A stretch of 64,000 bases of DNA from Crossaster papposus (GCA_037893245.1 JBAIAA010000255.1:558001-622000), one strand, 5' to 3'. Shown: positions 34,743 through 48,763, counted from the stretch's first letter. Made by a program: numbers and translations. Notes: generated by a model from the letters alone, not told the origin.

Positions 34743-35874
34743 TCATGTAAATTTAGAAAATGCAAACAAAATGAAAGCAGACATTCTAAAAACATTCTAC
34801 AATATTTATTAAATGTGAATAGCAGTGAAGCAAAAATACCTAGTTAGCAAAGCGAGGTTTTGGTCCTCGGACCTCTGGGCTATGGGCCCATCACGCTCCC
34901 GCTGCACTACTCTGCGTAACTATTTTTATTGAAAATGAAATCCCTATCAAATACAAAATTATCCTGAGCAGACCGAGGTTGTGATCATCCGAACTCTCGG
35001 TTACTGACCAAGAAAGGGTCTACTTTGTCACTCTGAGTCGAGTACTTCAAGTCATACCAAAAACTTATTAGCAGCAGAACGAGGTTTTGATCCTCGGCAC
35101 TCTGGGTTATAGGCCCAGCAAGCTTCTAATGCGCCACCATGCCTCATGTAAATTTAGAAAAACAACAAACAAAATAAAAGCAGACATTCTAAAAACATTC
35201 TAAAATAATTATTAAATTTGAATAACAGTGAAGCAAAAATACCTCTTTAGCAGAGCAAGGTTTTGGTCCTCGGACCTCTGGGCTATGGGCCCATCACGCT
35301 CCCGCTGCACTACTCTGCGTAACTATTTTTAATGAAAATGAAATCCCTATCAAATACAAAATTATCCTGAGCAGACCGAGGTTGTGATCATCCGAACTCT
35401 CGGTTACTGACCAAGAAAGGGTCTACTTTGTCACTCTGAGTCGAGTACTTCAAGTCATACCAAAAACTTATTAGCAGCAGAACGAGGTTTTGATCCTCGG
35501 CACTCTGGGTTATAGGCCCAGCAAGCTTCCACTGCGCCACCATGCCTCATGTAAATTTAGAAAAACAACAAACAAAATAAAAGCAGACATTCTAAAAACA
35601 TTCTAAAATAATTATTAAATTTGAATAACAGTGAAGCAAAAATAACTCTTTAGCAGAGCGAGGTTTCGGTCCTCGGGCCTCTGGGTTATGGGCCCATCAC
35701 AATCCCACTGCACCACTCTGCGTAACTATTTGTAATGAAAATGAAATCACTTTCAAGGAAATAATTATCCTGAGCAGACCGAGGTTGTGGTCAACCAATC
35801 TCTCGGGTACTGACCAATAAAGTGTCTACTTTGTCACTCCGAGTCGAGTACCTCATGTCATACCAACAACTTGT

Positions 35875-35946
35875 TAGCAGAGCGAGGTTTCGATCCTCGG
35901 ACCTCTCGGTTTCAGGCCCAGCAAGCTTCCACTGCGCCACCATGCC
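35875..35946 (-). pseudogene. T1/T3 hybrid with damaged anticodon
   Basis: T-arm from T1, 5' half from T3. The anticodon region reads differently from both parents (cggtttcaggcc on the + strand), so the loop is unlike either and the stem is disrupted. Confidence 0.75.
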
Positions 35947-36274
35947 TCATGTAAATTTAGAAAAACAACAAACAAAATAAAAGCAGACATTCTAAAAACA
36001 TTCTAAAATAATTATTAAATTTGAATAACAGTGAAGCAAAAATACCTCTTTAGCAGAGCGAGGTTTTGGTCCTCGGGCCTCTGGGTTATGGGCCCATCAC
36101 GATCCCACTGCACCACTCTGCGTAACTATTTGTAATGAAAATGAAATCACTTTCAAGGAAATAATTATCCTGAGCAGACCGAGGTTGTGGTCAACCAAAC
36201 TCTCGGGTACTGACCAAGAAAGTGTCTACTTTGTCACTCCGAGTCGAGTACCTCATGTCATACCAAAAACTTGT

Positions 36275-36346
36275 TAGCAGAGCGAGGTTTCGATCCTCGG
36301 ACCTCTCGGTTATGGGCCCAGCACGCTTCAACTGCGCCACTATGCC
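36275..36346 (-). tRNA. T1 variant, reference for right arm
   Basis: C41 is changed to G in the anticodon stem. Around it, in + coordinate order: T2 36051-36122, D1 36172-36243, this T1, then T4 36449-36520, D2 about 36570-36641 and T3 36676-36747. Confidence 0.72.
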
Positions 36347-37075
36347 TCATGTAAATTTAGAAAATGCAAACAAAATGAAAGCAGACATTCTAAAAACATT
36401 CTACAATATTTATTAAATGTGAATAGCAGTGAAGCAGAAATACCTAGTTAGCAAAGCGAGGTTTTGGTCCTCGGACCTCTGGGCTATGGGCCCATCACGC
36501 TCCCGCTGCACTACTCTGCGTAACTATTTTTAATGAAAATGAAATCCCTATCAAATACAAAATTATCCTGAGCAGACCGAGGTTGTGATCATCCGAACTC
36601 TCGGTTACTGACCAAGAAAGGGTCTACTTTGTCACTCTGAATCGAGTACTTCAAGTCATACCAAAAACTTATTAGCAGCAGAACGAGGTTTTGATCCTCG
36701 GCACTCTGGGTTATAGGCCCAGCAAGCTTCCACTGCGCCACCATGCCTCATGTAAATTTAGAAAAACAAAAAACAAAATAAAAGCAGACATTCTAAGAAC
36801 ATTCTAAAATAATTATTAAATTTGAATAACAGTGAAGCAAAAATACCTCTTTAGCAGAGCGAGGTTTCGGTCCTCGGGCCTCTGGGTTATGGGCCCATCA
36901 CGATCCCACTGCACCACTCTGCGTAACTATTTGTAATGAAAATGAAATCACTTTCAAGGAAATAATTATCCTGAGCAGACCGAGGTTGTGGTCAACCAAA
37001 CTCTCGGGTACTGACCAAGAAAGTGTCTACTTTGTCACTCCGAGTCGAGTACCTCATGTCATACCAAAAACTTGT

Positions 37076-37147
37076 TAGCAGAGCGAGGTTTCGATCCTCG
37101 GACCTCTGGGTTATGGGCCCAGCACGCTTTAACTGCGCCACTATGCC
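37076..37147 (-). tRNA. T1 iMet-like tRNA, D-loop change
   Basis: One G to A change in the D-loop, shared with 40275. Confidence 0.78.
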
Positions 37148-37876
37148 TCATGTAAATTTAGAAAATGCAAACAAAATGAAAGCAGACATTCTAAAAACAT
37201 TCTACAATATTTATTAAATGTGAATAGCAGTGAAGCAAAAATACCTAGTTAGCAAAGCGAGGTTTTGGTCCTCGGACCTCTGGGCTATGGGCCCATCACG
37301 CTCCCGCTGCACTACTCTGCGTAATTATTTTTAATGAAAATGAAATCCCTATCAAATACAAAATTATCCTGAGCAGACCGAGGTTGTGATCATCCGAACT
37401 CTCGGTTACTGACCAAGAAAGGGTCTACTTTGTCACTCTGAATCGAGTACTTCAAGTCATACCAAAAACTTATTAGCAGCAGAACGAGGTTTTGATCCTC
37501 GGCACTCTGGGTTATAGGCCCAGCAAGCTTCCACTGCGCCACCATGCCTCATGTAAATTTAGAAAAACAACAAACAAAATAAAAGCAGACATTCTAAAAA
37601 CATTCTAAAATAATTATTAAATTTGAATAACAGTGAAGCAAAAATACCTTTTTAGCAGAGCGAGGTTTCGGTCCTCGGGCCTCTGGGTTATGGGCCCATC
37701 ACGATCCCACTGCACCACTCTGCGTAACTATTTGTAATGAAAATGAAATCACTTTCAAGGAAATAATTATCCTGAGCAGACCGAGGTTGTGGTCAACCAA
37801 ACTCTCGGGTACTGACCAAGAAAGTGTCTACTTTGTCACTCCGAGTCGAGTACCTCATGTCATACCAAAAACTTGT

Positions 37877-37948
37877 TAGCAGAGCGAGGTTTCGATCCTC
37901 GGACCTCTGGGTTATGGGCCCAGCACGCTTCAACTGCGCCACTATGCC
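37877..37948 (-). tRNA. T1 iMet-like tRNA (CAU)
   Basis: Matches the T1 consensus. Confidence 0.8.
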
Positions 37949-39080
37949 TCATGTAAATTTAGAAAATGCAAACAAAATGAAAGCAGACATTCTAAAAACA
38001 TTCTACAATATTTATTAAATGTGAATAGCAGTGAAGCAAAAATACCTAGTTAGCAAAGCGAGGTTTTGGTCCTCGGACCTCTGGGCTATGGGCCCATCAC
38101 GCTCCCGCTGCACTACTCTGCGTAACTATTTTTATTGAAAATGAAATCCCTATCAAATACAAAATTATCCTGAGCAGACCGAGGTTGTGATCATCCGAAC
38201 TCTCGGTTACTGACCAAGAAAGGGTCTACTTTGTCACTCTGAGTCGAGTACTTCAAGTCATACCAAAAACTTATTAGCAGCAGAACGAGGTTTTGATCCT
38301 CGGCACTCTGGGTTATAGGCCCAGCAAGCTTCTAATGCGCCACCATGCCTCATGTAAATTTAGAAAAACAACAAACAAAATAAAAGCAGACATTCTAAAA
38401 ACATTCTAAAATAATTATTAAATTTGAATAACAGTGAAGCAAAAATACCTCTTTAGCAGAGCAAGGTTTTGGTCCTCGGACCTCTGGGCTATGGGCCCAT
38501 CACGCTCCCGCTGCACTACTCTGCGTAACTATTTTTAATGAAAATGAAATCCCTATCAAATACAAAATTATCCTGAGCAGACCGAGGTTGTGATCATCCG
38601 AACTCTCGGTTACTGACCAAGAAAGGGTCTACTTTGTCACTCTGAGTCGAGTACTTCAAGTCATACCAAAAACTTATTAGCAGCAGAACGAGGTTTTGAT
38701 CCTTGGCACTCTGGGTTATAGGCCCAGCAAGCTTCCACTGCGCCACCATGCCTCATGTAAATTTAGAAAAACAACAAACAAAATAAAAGCAGACATTCTA
38801 AAAACATTCTAAAATAAATATTAAATTTGAATAACAGTGAAGCAAAAATACCTCTTTAGCAGAGCGAGGTTTCGGTCCTCGGGCCTCTGGGTTATGGGCT
38901 CATCACGATCCCACTGCACCACTCTGAGTAACTATTTGTAATGAAAATGAAATCACTTTCAAGGAAATAATTATCCTGAGCAGACCGAGGTTGTGGTCAA
39001 CCAAACTCTCGGGTACTGACCAAGAAAGTGTCTACTTTGTCACTCCGAGTCGAGTACCTCATGTCATACCAAAAACTTGT

Positions 39081-39152
39081 TAGCAGAGCGAGGTTTCGAT
39101 CCTCGGACCTCTGGGTTATAGGCCCAGCAAGCTTCCACTGCGCCACCATGCC
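39081..39152 (-). pseudogene. T1/T3 hybrid, UAU loop
   Basis: 3' half from T1 and 5' half from T3; the exchange lies in the anticodon arm, giving a UAU loop. Repeated at 42280 and 44685. Confidence 0.78.
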
Positions 39153-39480
39153 TCATGTAAATTTAGAAAAACAACAAACAAAATAAAAGCAGACATTCTA
39201 AAAACATTCTAAAATAATTATTAAATTTGAATAACAGTGAAGCAAAAATACCTCTTTAGCAGAGCGAGGTTTTGGTCCTCGGGCCTCTGGGTTATGGGCC
39301 CATCACGATCCCACTGCACCACTCTGCGTAACTATTTGTAATGAAAATGAAATCACTTTCAAGGAAATAATTATCCTGAGCAGACCGAGGTTGTGGTCAA
39401 CCAAACTGTCGGGTACTGACCAAGAAAGTGTCTACTTTGTCACTCCGAGTCGAGTACCTCATGTCATACCAAAAACTTGT

Positions 39481-39552
39481 TAGCAGAGCGAGGTTTCGAT
39501 CCTCGGACCTCTGGGTTATGGGCCCAGCACGCTTCAACTGCGCCACTATGCC
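39481..39552 (-). tRNA. T1 iMet-like tRNA (CAU)
   Basis: Consensus body; upstream flank carries cctcctg instead of cctcatg, shared with 33877, 42680 and 45085. Confidence 0.8.
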
Positions 39553-40274
39553 TCCTGTAAATTTAGAAAATGCAAACAAAATGAAAGCAGACATTCTAAA
39601 AACATTCTACAATATTTATTAAATGTGAATAGCAGTGAAGCAAAAATACCTAGTTAGCAAAGGGAGGTTTTGGTCCTCGGACCTCTGGGCCCATCACGCT
39701 CCCGCTGCACTACTCTGCGTAACTATTTTTAATGAAAATGAAATCCCTATCAAATACAAAATTATCCTGAGCAGACCGCGGTTGTGATCATCCGAACTCT
39801 CGGTTACTGACCAAGAAAGGGTCTACTTTGTCACTCTGAGTCGAGTACTTCAAGTCATACCAAAAACGTATTAGCAGCAGAACGAGGTTTTGATCCTTGG
39901 CACTCTGGGTTATAGGCCCAGCAAGCTTCCACTGCGCCACCATGCCTCATGTAAATTTAGAAAAACAAAAAACAAAATAAAAGCAGACATTCTAAGAACA
40001 TTCTAAAATAATTATTAAATTTGAATAACAGTGAAGCAAAAATACCTCTTTAGCAGAGCGAGGTTTCGGTCCTCGGGCCTCTGGGTTATGGGCCCATCAC
40101 GATCCCACTGCACCACTCTGCGTAACTATTTGTAATGAAAATGAAATCACTTTCAAGGAAATAATTATCCTGAGCAGACCGAGGTTGTGGTCAACCAAAC
40201 TCTCGGGTACTGACCAAGAAAGTGTCTACTTTGTCACTCCGAGTCGAGTACCTCATGTCATACCAAAAACTTGT

Positions 40275-40346
40275 TAGCAGAGCGAGGTTTCGATCCTCGG
40301 ACCTCTGGGTTATGGGCCCAGCACGCTTTAACTGCGCCACTATGCC
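40275..40346 (-). tRNA. T1 iMet-like tRNA, D-loop change
   Basis: Same D-loop change as 37076, 3,199 bp away. Confidence 0.78.
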
Positions 40347-41075
40347 TCATGTAAATTTAGAAAATGCAAACAAAATGAAAGCAGACATTCTAAAAACATT
40401 CTACAATATTTATTAAATGTGAATAGCAGTGAAGCAAAAATACCTAGTTAGCAAAGCGAGGTCTTGGTCCTCGGACCTCTGGGCTATGGGCCCATCACGC
40501 TCCCGCTGCACTACTCTGCGTAATTATTTTTAATGAAAATGAAATCCCTATCAAATACAAAATTATCCTGAGCAGACCGAGGTTGTGATCATCCGAACTC
40601 TCGGTTACTGACCAAGAAAGGGTCTACTTTGTCACTCTGAATCGAGTACTTCAAGTCATACCAAAAACTTATTAGCAGCAGAACGAGGTTTTGATCCTCG
40701 GCACTCTGGGTTATAGGCCCAGCAAGCTTCCACTGCGCCACCATGCCTCATGTAAATTTAGAAAAACAACAAACAAAATAAAAGCAGACATTCTAAAAAC
40801 ATTCTAAAATAATTATTAAATTTGAATAACAGTGAAGCAAAAATACCTTTTTAGCAGAGCGAGGTTTCGGTCCTCGGGCCTCTGGGTTATGGGCCCATCA
40901 CGATCCCACTGCACCACTCTGCGTAACTATTTGTAATGAAAATGAAATCACTTTCAAGGAAATAATTATCCTGAGCAGACCGAGGTTGTGGTCAACCAAA
41001 CTCTCGGGTACTGACCAAGAAAGTGTCTACTTTGTCACTCCGAGTCGAGTACCTCATGTCATACCAAAAACTTGT

Positions 41076-41147
41076 TAGCAGAGCGAGGTTTCGATCCTCG
41101 GACCTCTGGGTTATGGGCCCAGCACGCTTCAACTGCGCCACTATGCC
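41076..41147 (-). tRNA. T1 iMet-like tRNA (CAU)
   Basis: Matches the T1 consensus. Confidence 0.8.
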
Positions 41148-42279
41148 TCATGTAAATTTAGAAAATGCAAACAAAATGAAAGCAGACATTCTAAAAACAT
41201 TCTACAATATTTATTAAATGTGAATAGCAGTGAAGCAAAAATACCTAGTTAGCAAAGCGAGGTTTTGGTCCTCGGACCTCTGGGCTATGGGCCCATCACG
41301 CTCCCGCTGCACTACTCTGCGTAACTATTTTTATTGAAAATGAAATCCCTATCAAATACAAAATTATCCTGAGCAGACCGAGGTTGTGATCATCCGAACT
41401 CTCGGTTACTGACCAAGAAAGGGTCTACTTTGTCACTCTGAGTCGAGTACTTCAAGTCATACCAAAAACTTATTAGCAGCAGAACGAGGTTTTGATCCTC
41501 GGCACTCTGGGTTATAGGCCCAGCAAGCTTCTAATGCGCCACCATGCCTCATGTAAATTTAGAAAAACAACAAACAAAATAAAAGCAGACATTCTAAAAA
41601 CATTCTAAAATAATTATTAAATTTGAATAACAGTGAAGCAAAAATACCTCTTTAGCAGAGCAAGGTTTTGGTCCTCGGACCTCTGGGCTATGGGCCCATC
41701 ACGCTCCCGCTGCACTACTCTGCGTAACTATTTTTAATGAAAATGAAATCCCTATCAAATACAAAATTATCCTGAGCAGACCGAGGTTGTGATCATCCGA
41801 ACTCTCGGTTACTGACCAAGAAAGGGTCTACTTTGTCACTCTGAGTCGAGTACTTCAAGTCATACCAAAAACTTATTAGCAGCAGAACGAGGTTTTGATC
41901 CTTGGCACTCTGGGTTATAGGCCCAGCAAGCTTCCACTGCGCCACCATGCCTCATGTAAATTTAGAAAAACAACAAACAAAATAAAAGCAGACATTCTAA
42001 AAACATTCTAAAATAAATATTAAATTTGAATAACAGTGAAGCAAAAATACCTCTTTAGCAGAGCGAGGTTTCGGTCCTCGGGCCTCTGGGTTATGGGCTC
42101 ATCACGATCCCACTGCACCACTCTGAGTAACTATTTGTAATGAAAATGAAATCACTTTCAAGGAAATAATTATCCTGAGCAGACCGAGGTTGTGGTCAAC
42201 CAAACTCTCGGGTACTGACCAAGAAAGTGTCTACTTTGTCACTCCGAGTCGAGTACCTCATGTCATACCAAAAACTTGT

Positions 42280-42351
42280 TAGCAGAGCGAGGTTTCGATC
42301 CTCGGACCTCTGGGTTATAGGCCCAGCAAGCTTCCACTGCGCCACCATGCC
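42280..42351 (-). pseudogene. T1/T3 hybrid, UAU loop
   Basis: Copy of the hybrid at 39081, 3,199 bp away. Confidence 0.78.
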
Positions 42352-42679
42352 TCATGTAAATTTAGAAAAACAACAAACAAAATAAAAGCAGACATTCTAA
42401 AAACATTCTAAAATAATTATTAAATTTGAATAACAGTGAAGCAAAAATACCTCTTTAGCAGAGCGAGGTTTTGGTCCTCGGGCCTCTGGGTTATGGGCCC
42501 ATCACGATCCCACTGCACCACTCTGCGTAACTATTTGTAATGAAAATGAAATCACTTTCAAGGAAATAATTATCCTGAGCAGACCGAGGTTGTGGTCAAC
42601 CAAACTCTCGGGTACTGACCAAGAAAGTGTCTACTTTGTCACTCCGAGTCGAGTACCTCATGTCATACCAAAAACTTGT

Positions 42680-42751
42680 TAGCAGAGCGAGGTTTCGATC
42701 CTCGGACCTCTGGGTTATGGGCCCAGCACGCTTCAACTGCGCCACTATGCC
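42680..42751 (-). tRNA. T1 iMet-like tRNA (CAU)
   Basis: Consensus body. Confidence 0.8.
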
Positions 42752-43480
42752 TCCTGTAAATTTAGAAAATGCAAACAAAATGAAAGCAGACATTCTAAAA
42801 ACATTCTACAATATTTATTAAATGTGAATAGCAGTGAAGCAGAAATACCTAGTTAGCAAAGCGAGGTTTTGGTCCTCGGACCTCTGGGCTATGGGCCCAT
42901 CACGCTCCCGCTGCACTACTCTGCGTAACTATTTTTAATGAAAATGAAATCCCTATCAAATACAAAATTATCCTGAGCAGACCGAGGTTGTGATCATCCG
43001 AACTCTCGGTTACTGACCAAGAAAGGGTCTACTTTGTCACTCTGAATCGAGTACTTCAAGTCATACCAAAAACTTATTAGCAGCAGAACGAGGTTTTGAT
43101 CCTCGGCACTCTGGGTTATAGGCCCAGCAAGCTTCCACTGCGCCACCATGCCTCATGTAAATTTAGAAAAACAAAAAACAAAATAAAAGCAGACATTCTA
43201 AGAACATTCTAAAATAATTATTAAATTTGAATAACAGTGAAGCAAAAATACCTCTTTAGCAGAGCGAGGTTTCGGTCCTCGGGCCTCTGGGTTATGGGCC
43301 CATCACGATCCCACTGCACCACTCTGCGTAACTATTTGTAATGAAAATGAAATCACTTTCAAGGAAATAATTATCCTGAGCAGACCGAGGTTGTGGTCAA
43401 CCAAACTCTCGGGTACTGACCAAGAAAGTGTCTACTTTGTCACTCCGAGTCGAGTACCTCATGTCATACCAAAAACTTGT

Positions 43481-43552
43481 TAGCAGAGCGAGGTTTCGAT
43501 CCTCGGACCTCTGGGTTATGGGCCCAGCACGCTTCAACTGCGCCACTATGCC
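43481..43552 (-). tRNA. T1 iMet-like tRNA (CAU)
   Basis: Consensus body. Confidence 0.8.
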
Positions 43553-44684
43553 TCATGTAAATTTAGAAAATGCAAACAAAATGAAAGCAGACATTCTAAA
43601 AACATTCTACAATATTTATTAAATGTGAATAGCAGTGAAGCAAAAATACCTAGTTAGCAAAGCGAGGTTTTGGTCCTCGGACCTCTGGGCTATGGGCCCA
43701 TCACGCTCCCGCTGCACTACTCTGCGTAACTATTTTTATTGAAAATGAAATCCCTATCAAATACAAAATTATCCTGAGCAGACCGAGGTTGTGATCATCC
43801 GAACTCTCGGTTACTGACCAAGAAAGGGTCTACTTTGTCACTCTGAGTCGAGTACTTCAAGTCATACCAAAAACTTATTAGCAGCAGAACGAGGTTTTGA
43901 TCCTCGGCACTCTGGGTTATAGGCCCAGCAAGCTTCTAATGCGCCACCATGCCTCATGTAAATTTAGAAAAACAACAAACAAAATAAAAGCAGACATTCT
44001 AAAAACATTCTAAAATAATTATTAAATTTGAATAACAGTGAAGCAAAAATACCTCTTTAGCAGAGCAAGGTTTTGGTCCTCGGACCTCTGGGCTATGGGC
44101 CCATCACGCTCCCGCTGCACTACTCTGCGTAACTATTTTTAATGAAAATGAAATCCCTATCAAATACAAAATTATCCTGAGCAGACCGAGGTTGTGATCA
44201 TCCGAACTCTCGGTTACTGACCAAGAAAGGGTCTACTTTGTCACTCTGAGTCGAGTACTTCAAGTCATACCAAAAACTTATTAGCAGCAGAACGAGGTTT
44301 TGATCCTTGGCACTCTGGGTTATAGGCCCAGCAAGCTTCCACTGCGCCACCATGCCTCATGTAAATTTAGAAAAACAACAAACAAAATAAAAGCAGACAT
44401 TCTAAAAACATTCTAAAATAAATATTAAATTTGAATAACAGTGAAGCAAAAATACCTCTTTAGCAGAGCGAGGTTTCGGTCCTCGGGCCTCTGGGTTATG
44501 GGCTCATCACGATCCCACTGCACCACTCTGAGTAACTATTTGTAATGAAAATGAAATCACTTTCAAGGAAATAATTATCCTGAGCAGACCGAGGTTGTGG
44601 TCAACCAAACTCTCGGGTACTGACCAAGAAAGTGTCTACTTTGTCACTCCGAGTCGAGTACCTCATGTCATACCAAAAACTTGT

Positions 44685-44756
44685 TAGCAGAGCGAGGTTT
44701 CGATCCTCGGACCTCTGGGTTATAGGCCCAGCAAGCTTCCACTGCGCCACCATGCC
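44685..44756 (-). pseudogene. T1/T3 hybrid, UAU loop
   Basis: Third copy of the hybrid, 2,405 bp from the one at 42280. Confidence 0.78.
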
Positions 44757-45084
44757 TCATGTAAATTTAGAAAAACAACAAACAAAATAAAAGCAGACAT
44801 TCTAAAAACATTCTAAAATAATTATTAAATTTGAATAACAGTGAAGCAAAAATACCTCTTTAGCAGAGCGAGGTTTTGGTCCTCGGGCCTCTGGGTTATG
44901 GGCCCATCACGATCCCACTGCACCACTCTGCGTAACTATTTGTAATGAAAATGAAATCACTTTCAAGGAAATAATTATCCTGAGCAGACCGAGGTTGTGG
45001 TCAACCAAACTCTCGGGTACTGACCAAGAAAGTGTCTACTTTGTCACTCCGAGTCGAGTACCTCATGTCATACCAAAAACTTGT

Positions 45085-45156
45085 TAGCAGAGCGAGGTTT
45101 CGATCCTCGGACCTCTGGGTTATGGGCCCAGCACGCTTCAACTGCGCCACTATGCC
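45085..45156 (-). tRNA. T1 iMet-like tRNA (CAU)
   Basis: Consensus body. Confidence 0.8.
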
Positions 45157-45885
45157 TCCTGTAAATTTAGAAAATGCAAACAAAATGAAAGCAGACATTC
45201 TAAAAACATTCTACAATATTTATTAAATGTGAATAGCAGTGAAGCAGAAATACCTAGTTAGCAAAGCGAGGTTTTGGTCCTCGGACCTCTGGGCTATGGG
45301 CCCATCACGCTCCCGCTGCACTACTCTGCGTAACTATTTTTAATGAAAATGAAATCCCTATCAAATACAAAATTATCCTGAGCAGACCGAGGTTGTGATC
45401 ATCCGAACTCTCGGTTACTGACCAAGAAAGGGTCTACTTTGTCACTCTGAATCGAGTACTTCAAGTCATACCAAAAACTTATTAGCAGCAGAACGAGGTT
45501 TTGATCCTCGGCACTCTGGGTTATAGGCCCAGCAAGCTTCCACTGCGCCACCATGCCTCATGTAAATTTAGAAAAACAAAAAACAAAATAAAAGCAGACA
45601 TTCTAAGAACATTCTAAAATAATTATTAAATTTGAATAACAGTGAAGCAAAAATACCTCTTTAGCAGAGCGAGGTTTCGGTCCTCGGGCCTCTGGGTTAT
45701 GGGCCCATCACGATCCCACTGCACCACTCTGCGTAACTATTTGTAATGAAAATGAAATCACTTTCAAGGAAATAATTATCCTGAGCAGACCGAGGTTGTG
45801 GTCAACCAAACTCTCGGGTACTGACCAAGAAAGTGTCTACTTTGTCACTCCGAGTCGAGTACCTCATGTCATACCAAAAACTTGT

Positions 45886-45957
45886 TAGCAGAGCGAGGTT
45901 TCGATCCTCGGACCTCTGGGTTATGGGCCCAGCACGCTTCAACTGCGCCACTATGCC
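45886..45957 (-). tRNA. T1 iMet-like tRNA (CAU)
   Basis: Consensus body. Confidence 0.8.
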
Positions 45958-47089
45958 TCATGTAAATTTAGAAAATGCAAACAAAATGAAAGCAGACATT
46001 CTAAAAACATTCTACAATATTTATTAAATGTGAATAGCAGTGAAGCAAAAATACCTAGTTAGCAAAGCGAGGTTTTGGTCCTCGGACCTCTGGGCTATGG
46101 GCCCATCACGCTCCCGCTGCACTACTCTGCGTAACTATTTTTATTGAAAATGAAATCCCTATCAAATACAAAATTATCCTGAGCAGACCGAGGTTGTGAT
46201 CATCCGAACTCTCGGTTACTGACCAAGAAAGGGTCTACTTTGTCACTCTGAGTCGAGTACTTCAAGTCATACCAAAAACTTATTAGCAGCAGAACGAGGT
46301 TTTGATCCTCGGCACTCTGGGTTATAGGCCCAGCAAGCTTCTAATGCGCCACCATGCCTCATGTAAATTTAGAAAAACAACAAACAAAATAAAAGCAGAC
46401 ATTCTAAAAACATTCTAAAATAATTATTAAATTTGAATAACAGTGAAGCAAAAATACCTCTTTAGCAGAGCAAGGTTTTGGTCCTCGGACCTCTGGGCTA
46501 TGGGCCCATCACGCTCCCGCTGCACTACTCTGCGTAACTATTTTTAATGAAAATGAAATCCCTATCAAATACAAAATTATCCTGAGCAGACCGAGGTTGT
46601 GATCATCCGAACTCTCGGTTACTGACCAAGAAAGGGTCTACTTTGTCACTCTGAGTCGAGTACTTCAAGTCATACCAAAAACTTATTAGCAGCAGAACGA
46701 GGTTTTGATCCTTGGCACTCTGGGTTATAGGCCCAGCAAGCTTCCACTGCGCCACCATGCCTCATGTAAATTTAGAAAAACAACAAACAAAATAAAAGCA
46801 GACATTCTAAAAACATTCTAAAATAAATATTAAATTTGAATAACAGTGAAGCAAAAATACCTCTTTAGCAGAGCGAGGTTTCGGTCCTCGGGCCTCTGGG
46901 TTATGGGCTCATCACGATCCCACTGCACCACTCTGAGTAACTATTTGTAATGAAAATGAAATCACTTTCAAGGAAATAATTATCCTGAGCAGACCGAGGT
47001 TGTGGTCAACCAAACTCTCGGGTACTGACCAAGAAAGTGTCTACTTTGTCACTTCGAGTCGAGTACCTCATGTCATACCAAAAACTTGT

Positions 47090-47161
47090 TAGCAGAGCGA
47101 GGTTTCGATCCTCGGACCTCTGGGTTATGGGCCCAGCACGCTTCAACTGCGCCACTATGCC
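47090..47161 (-). tRNA. T1 iMet-like tRNA (CAU)
   Basis: Consensus body; here T1 replaces the T1/T3 hybrid seen at the matching place in the earlier repeats. Confidence 0.8.
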
Positions 47162-47890
47162 TCATGTAAATTTAGAAAATGCAAACAAAATGAAAGCAGA
47201 CATTCTAAAAACATTCTACAATATTTATTAAATGTGAATAGCAGTGAAGCAAAAATACCTAGTTAGCAAAGCGAGGTTTTGGTCCTCGGACCTCTGGGCT
47301 ATGGGCCCATCACGCTCCCACTGCACTACTCTGCGTAACTATTTTTAATGAAAATGAAATCCCTATCAAATACAAAATTATCCTGAGCAGACCGAGGTTG
47401 TGATCATCCGAACTCTCGGTTACTGACCAAGAAAGGGTCTACTTTGTCACTCTGAGTCGAGTACTTCAAGTCATACCAAAAACTTATTAGCAGCAGAACG
47501 AGGTTTTGATCCTCGGCACTCTGGGTTATAGGCCCAGCAAGCTTCCACTGCGCCACCATGCCTCATGTAAATTTAGAAAAACAACAAACAAAATAAAAGC
47601 AGACATTCTAAAAACATTCTAAAATAATTATTAAATTTGAATAACAGTGAAGCAAAAATACCCCTTTTGCAGAGCGAGGTTTCGGTCCTCGGGCCTCTGG
47701 GTTATGGGCCCATCACGATCCCACTGCACCACTCTGCGTAACTATTTGTAATGAAAATGAAATCACTTTCAAGGAAATAATTATCCTGAGCAGACCGAGG
47801 TTGTGGTCAACCAAACTCTCGGGTACTGACCAAGAAAGTGTCTACTTTGTCACTCCGAGTCGAGTACCTCATGTCATACCAAAAACTTGT

Positions 47891-47962
47891 TAGCAGAGCG
47901 AGGTTTCGATCCTCGGACCTCTGGGTTATGGGCCCAGCACGCTTCAACTGCGCCACAATGGC
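47891..47962 (-). tRNA. T1 variant, 5' acceptor altered
   Basis: The 5' acceptor strand reads GCCATTG, adding mismatches; the body is otherwise consensus. Shared with 56238. Confidence 0.72.
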
Positions 47963-48691
47963 TCATGTAAATTTAGAAAATGCAAACAAAATGAAAGCAG
48001 ACATTCTAAAAACATTCTACAATATTTATTAAATGTGAATAGCAGTGAAGCAAAAATACCTAGTTAGCAAAGCGAGGTTTTGGTCCTCGGACCTCTGGGC
48101 TATGGGCCCATCACGCTCCCGCTGCACTACTCTGCGTAACTATTTTTAATGAAAATGAAATCCCTATCAAATACAAAATTATCCTGAGCAGACCGAGGTT
48201 GTGATCATCCGAACTCTCGGTTACTGACCAAGAAAGGGTCTACTTTATCACTCTGAGTCGAGTAGTTCAAGTCATACCAAAAACTTATTAGCAGCAGAAC
48301 GAGGTTTTGATCCTCGGCACTCTGGGTTATAGGCCCAGCAAGCTTCCACTGCGCCACCATGCCTCATGTAAATTTAGAAAAACAACAAACAAAATAAAAG
48401 CAGACATTCTAAAAACATTCTAAAATAATTATTAAATTTGAATAACAGTGAAGCAAAAATACCTCTTTAGCAGAGCGAGGTTTCGGTTCTCGGGCCTCTG
48501 GGTTATGGGCCCATCACGATCCCACTGCACCACTCTGCGTAACTATTTGTAATGAAAATGAAATCACTTTCAAGGAAATTTTTATCCTGAGCAGACCGAG
48601 GTTGTGGTCAACCAAACTCTCGGGTACTGACCAAGAAAGTGTCTACTTTGTCACTCCGAGTCGAGTACCTCATGTCATACCAAAAACTTGT

Positions 48692-48763
48692 TAGCAGAGC
48701 GAGGTTTTGATCCTCGGACCTCTGGGTTATGGGCCCAGCACGCTTCAACTGCGCCACTATGCC
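48692..48763 (-). tRNA. T1 variant, T-loop G57A
   Basis: The T-loop is ATCAAAA as in T3, weakening the B box. Confidence 0.74.

Larger units (their letters stand above)
34921..46940 (-). repeat. Higher-order repeat of 3.2 and 2.4 kb
   Basis: A marker, attttta changed to attttta-ttg beside T4, recurs at 34921, 38127, 41326, 43731 and 46136. Each is followed by a T3 with ctaatgcgcc and a T2/T4 hybrid. Steps are 3,206, 3,199, 2,405 and 2,405 bp, so eight-monomer and six-monomer versions coexist. Confidence 0.85.
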
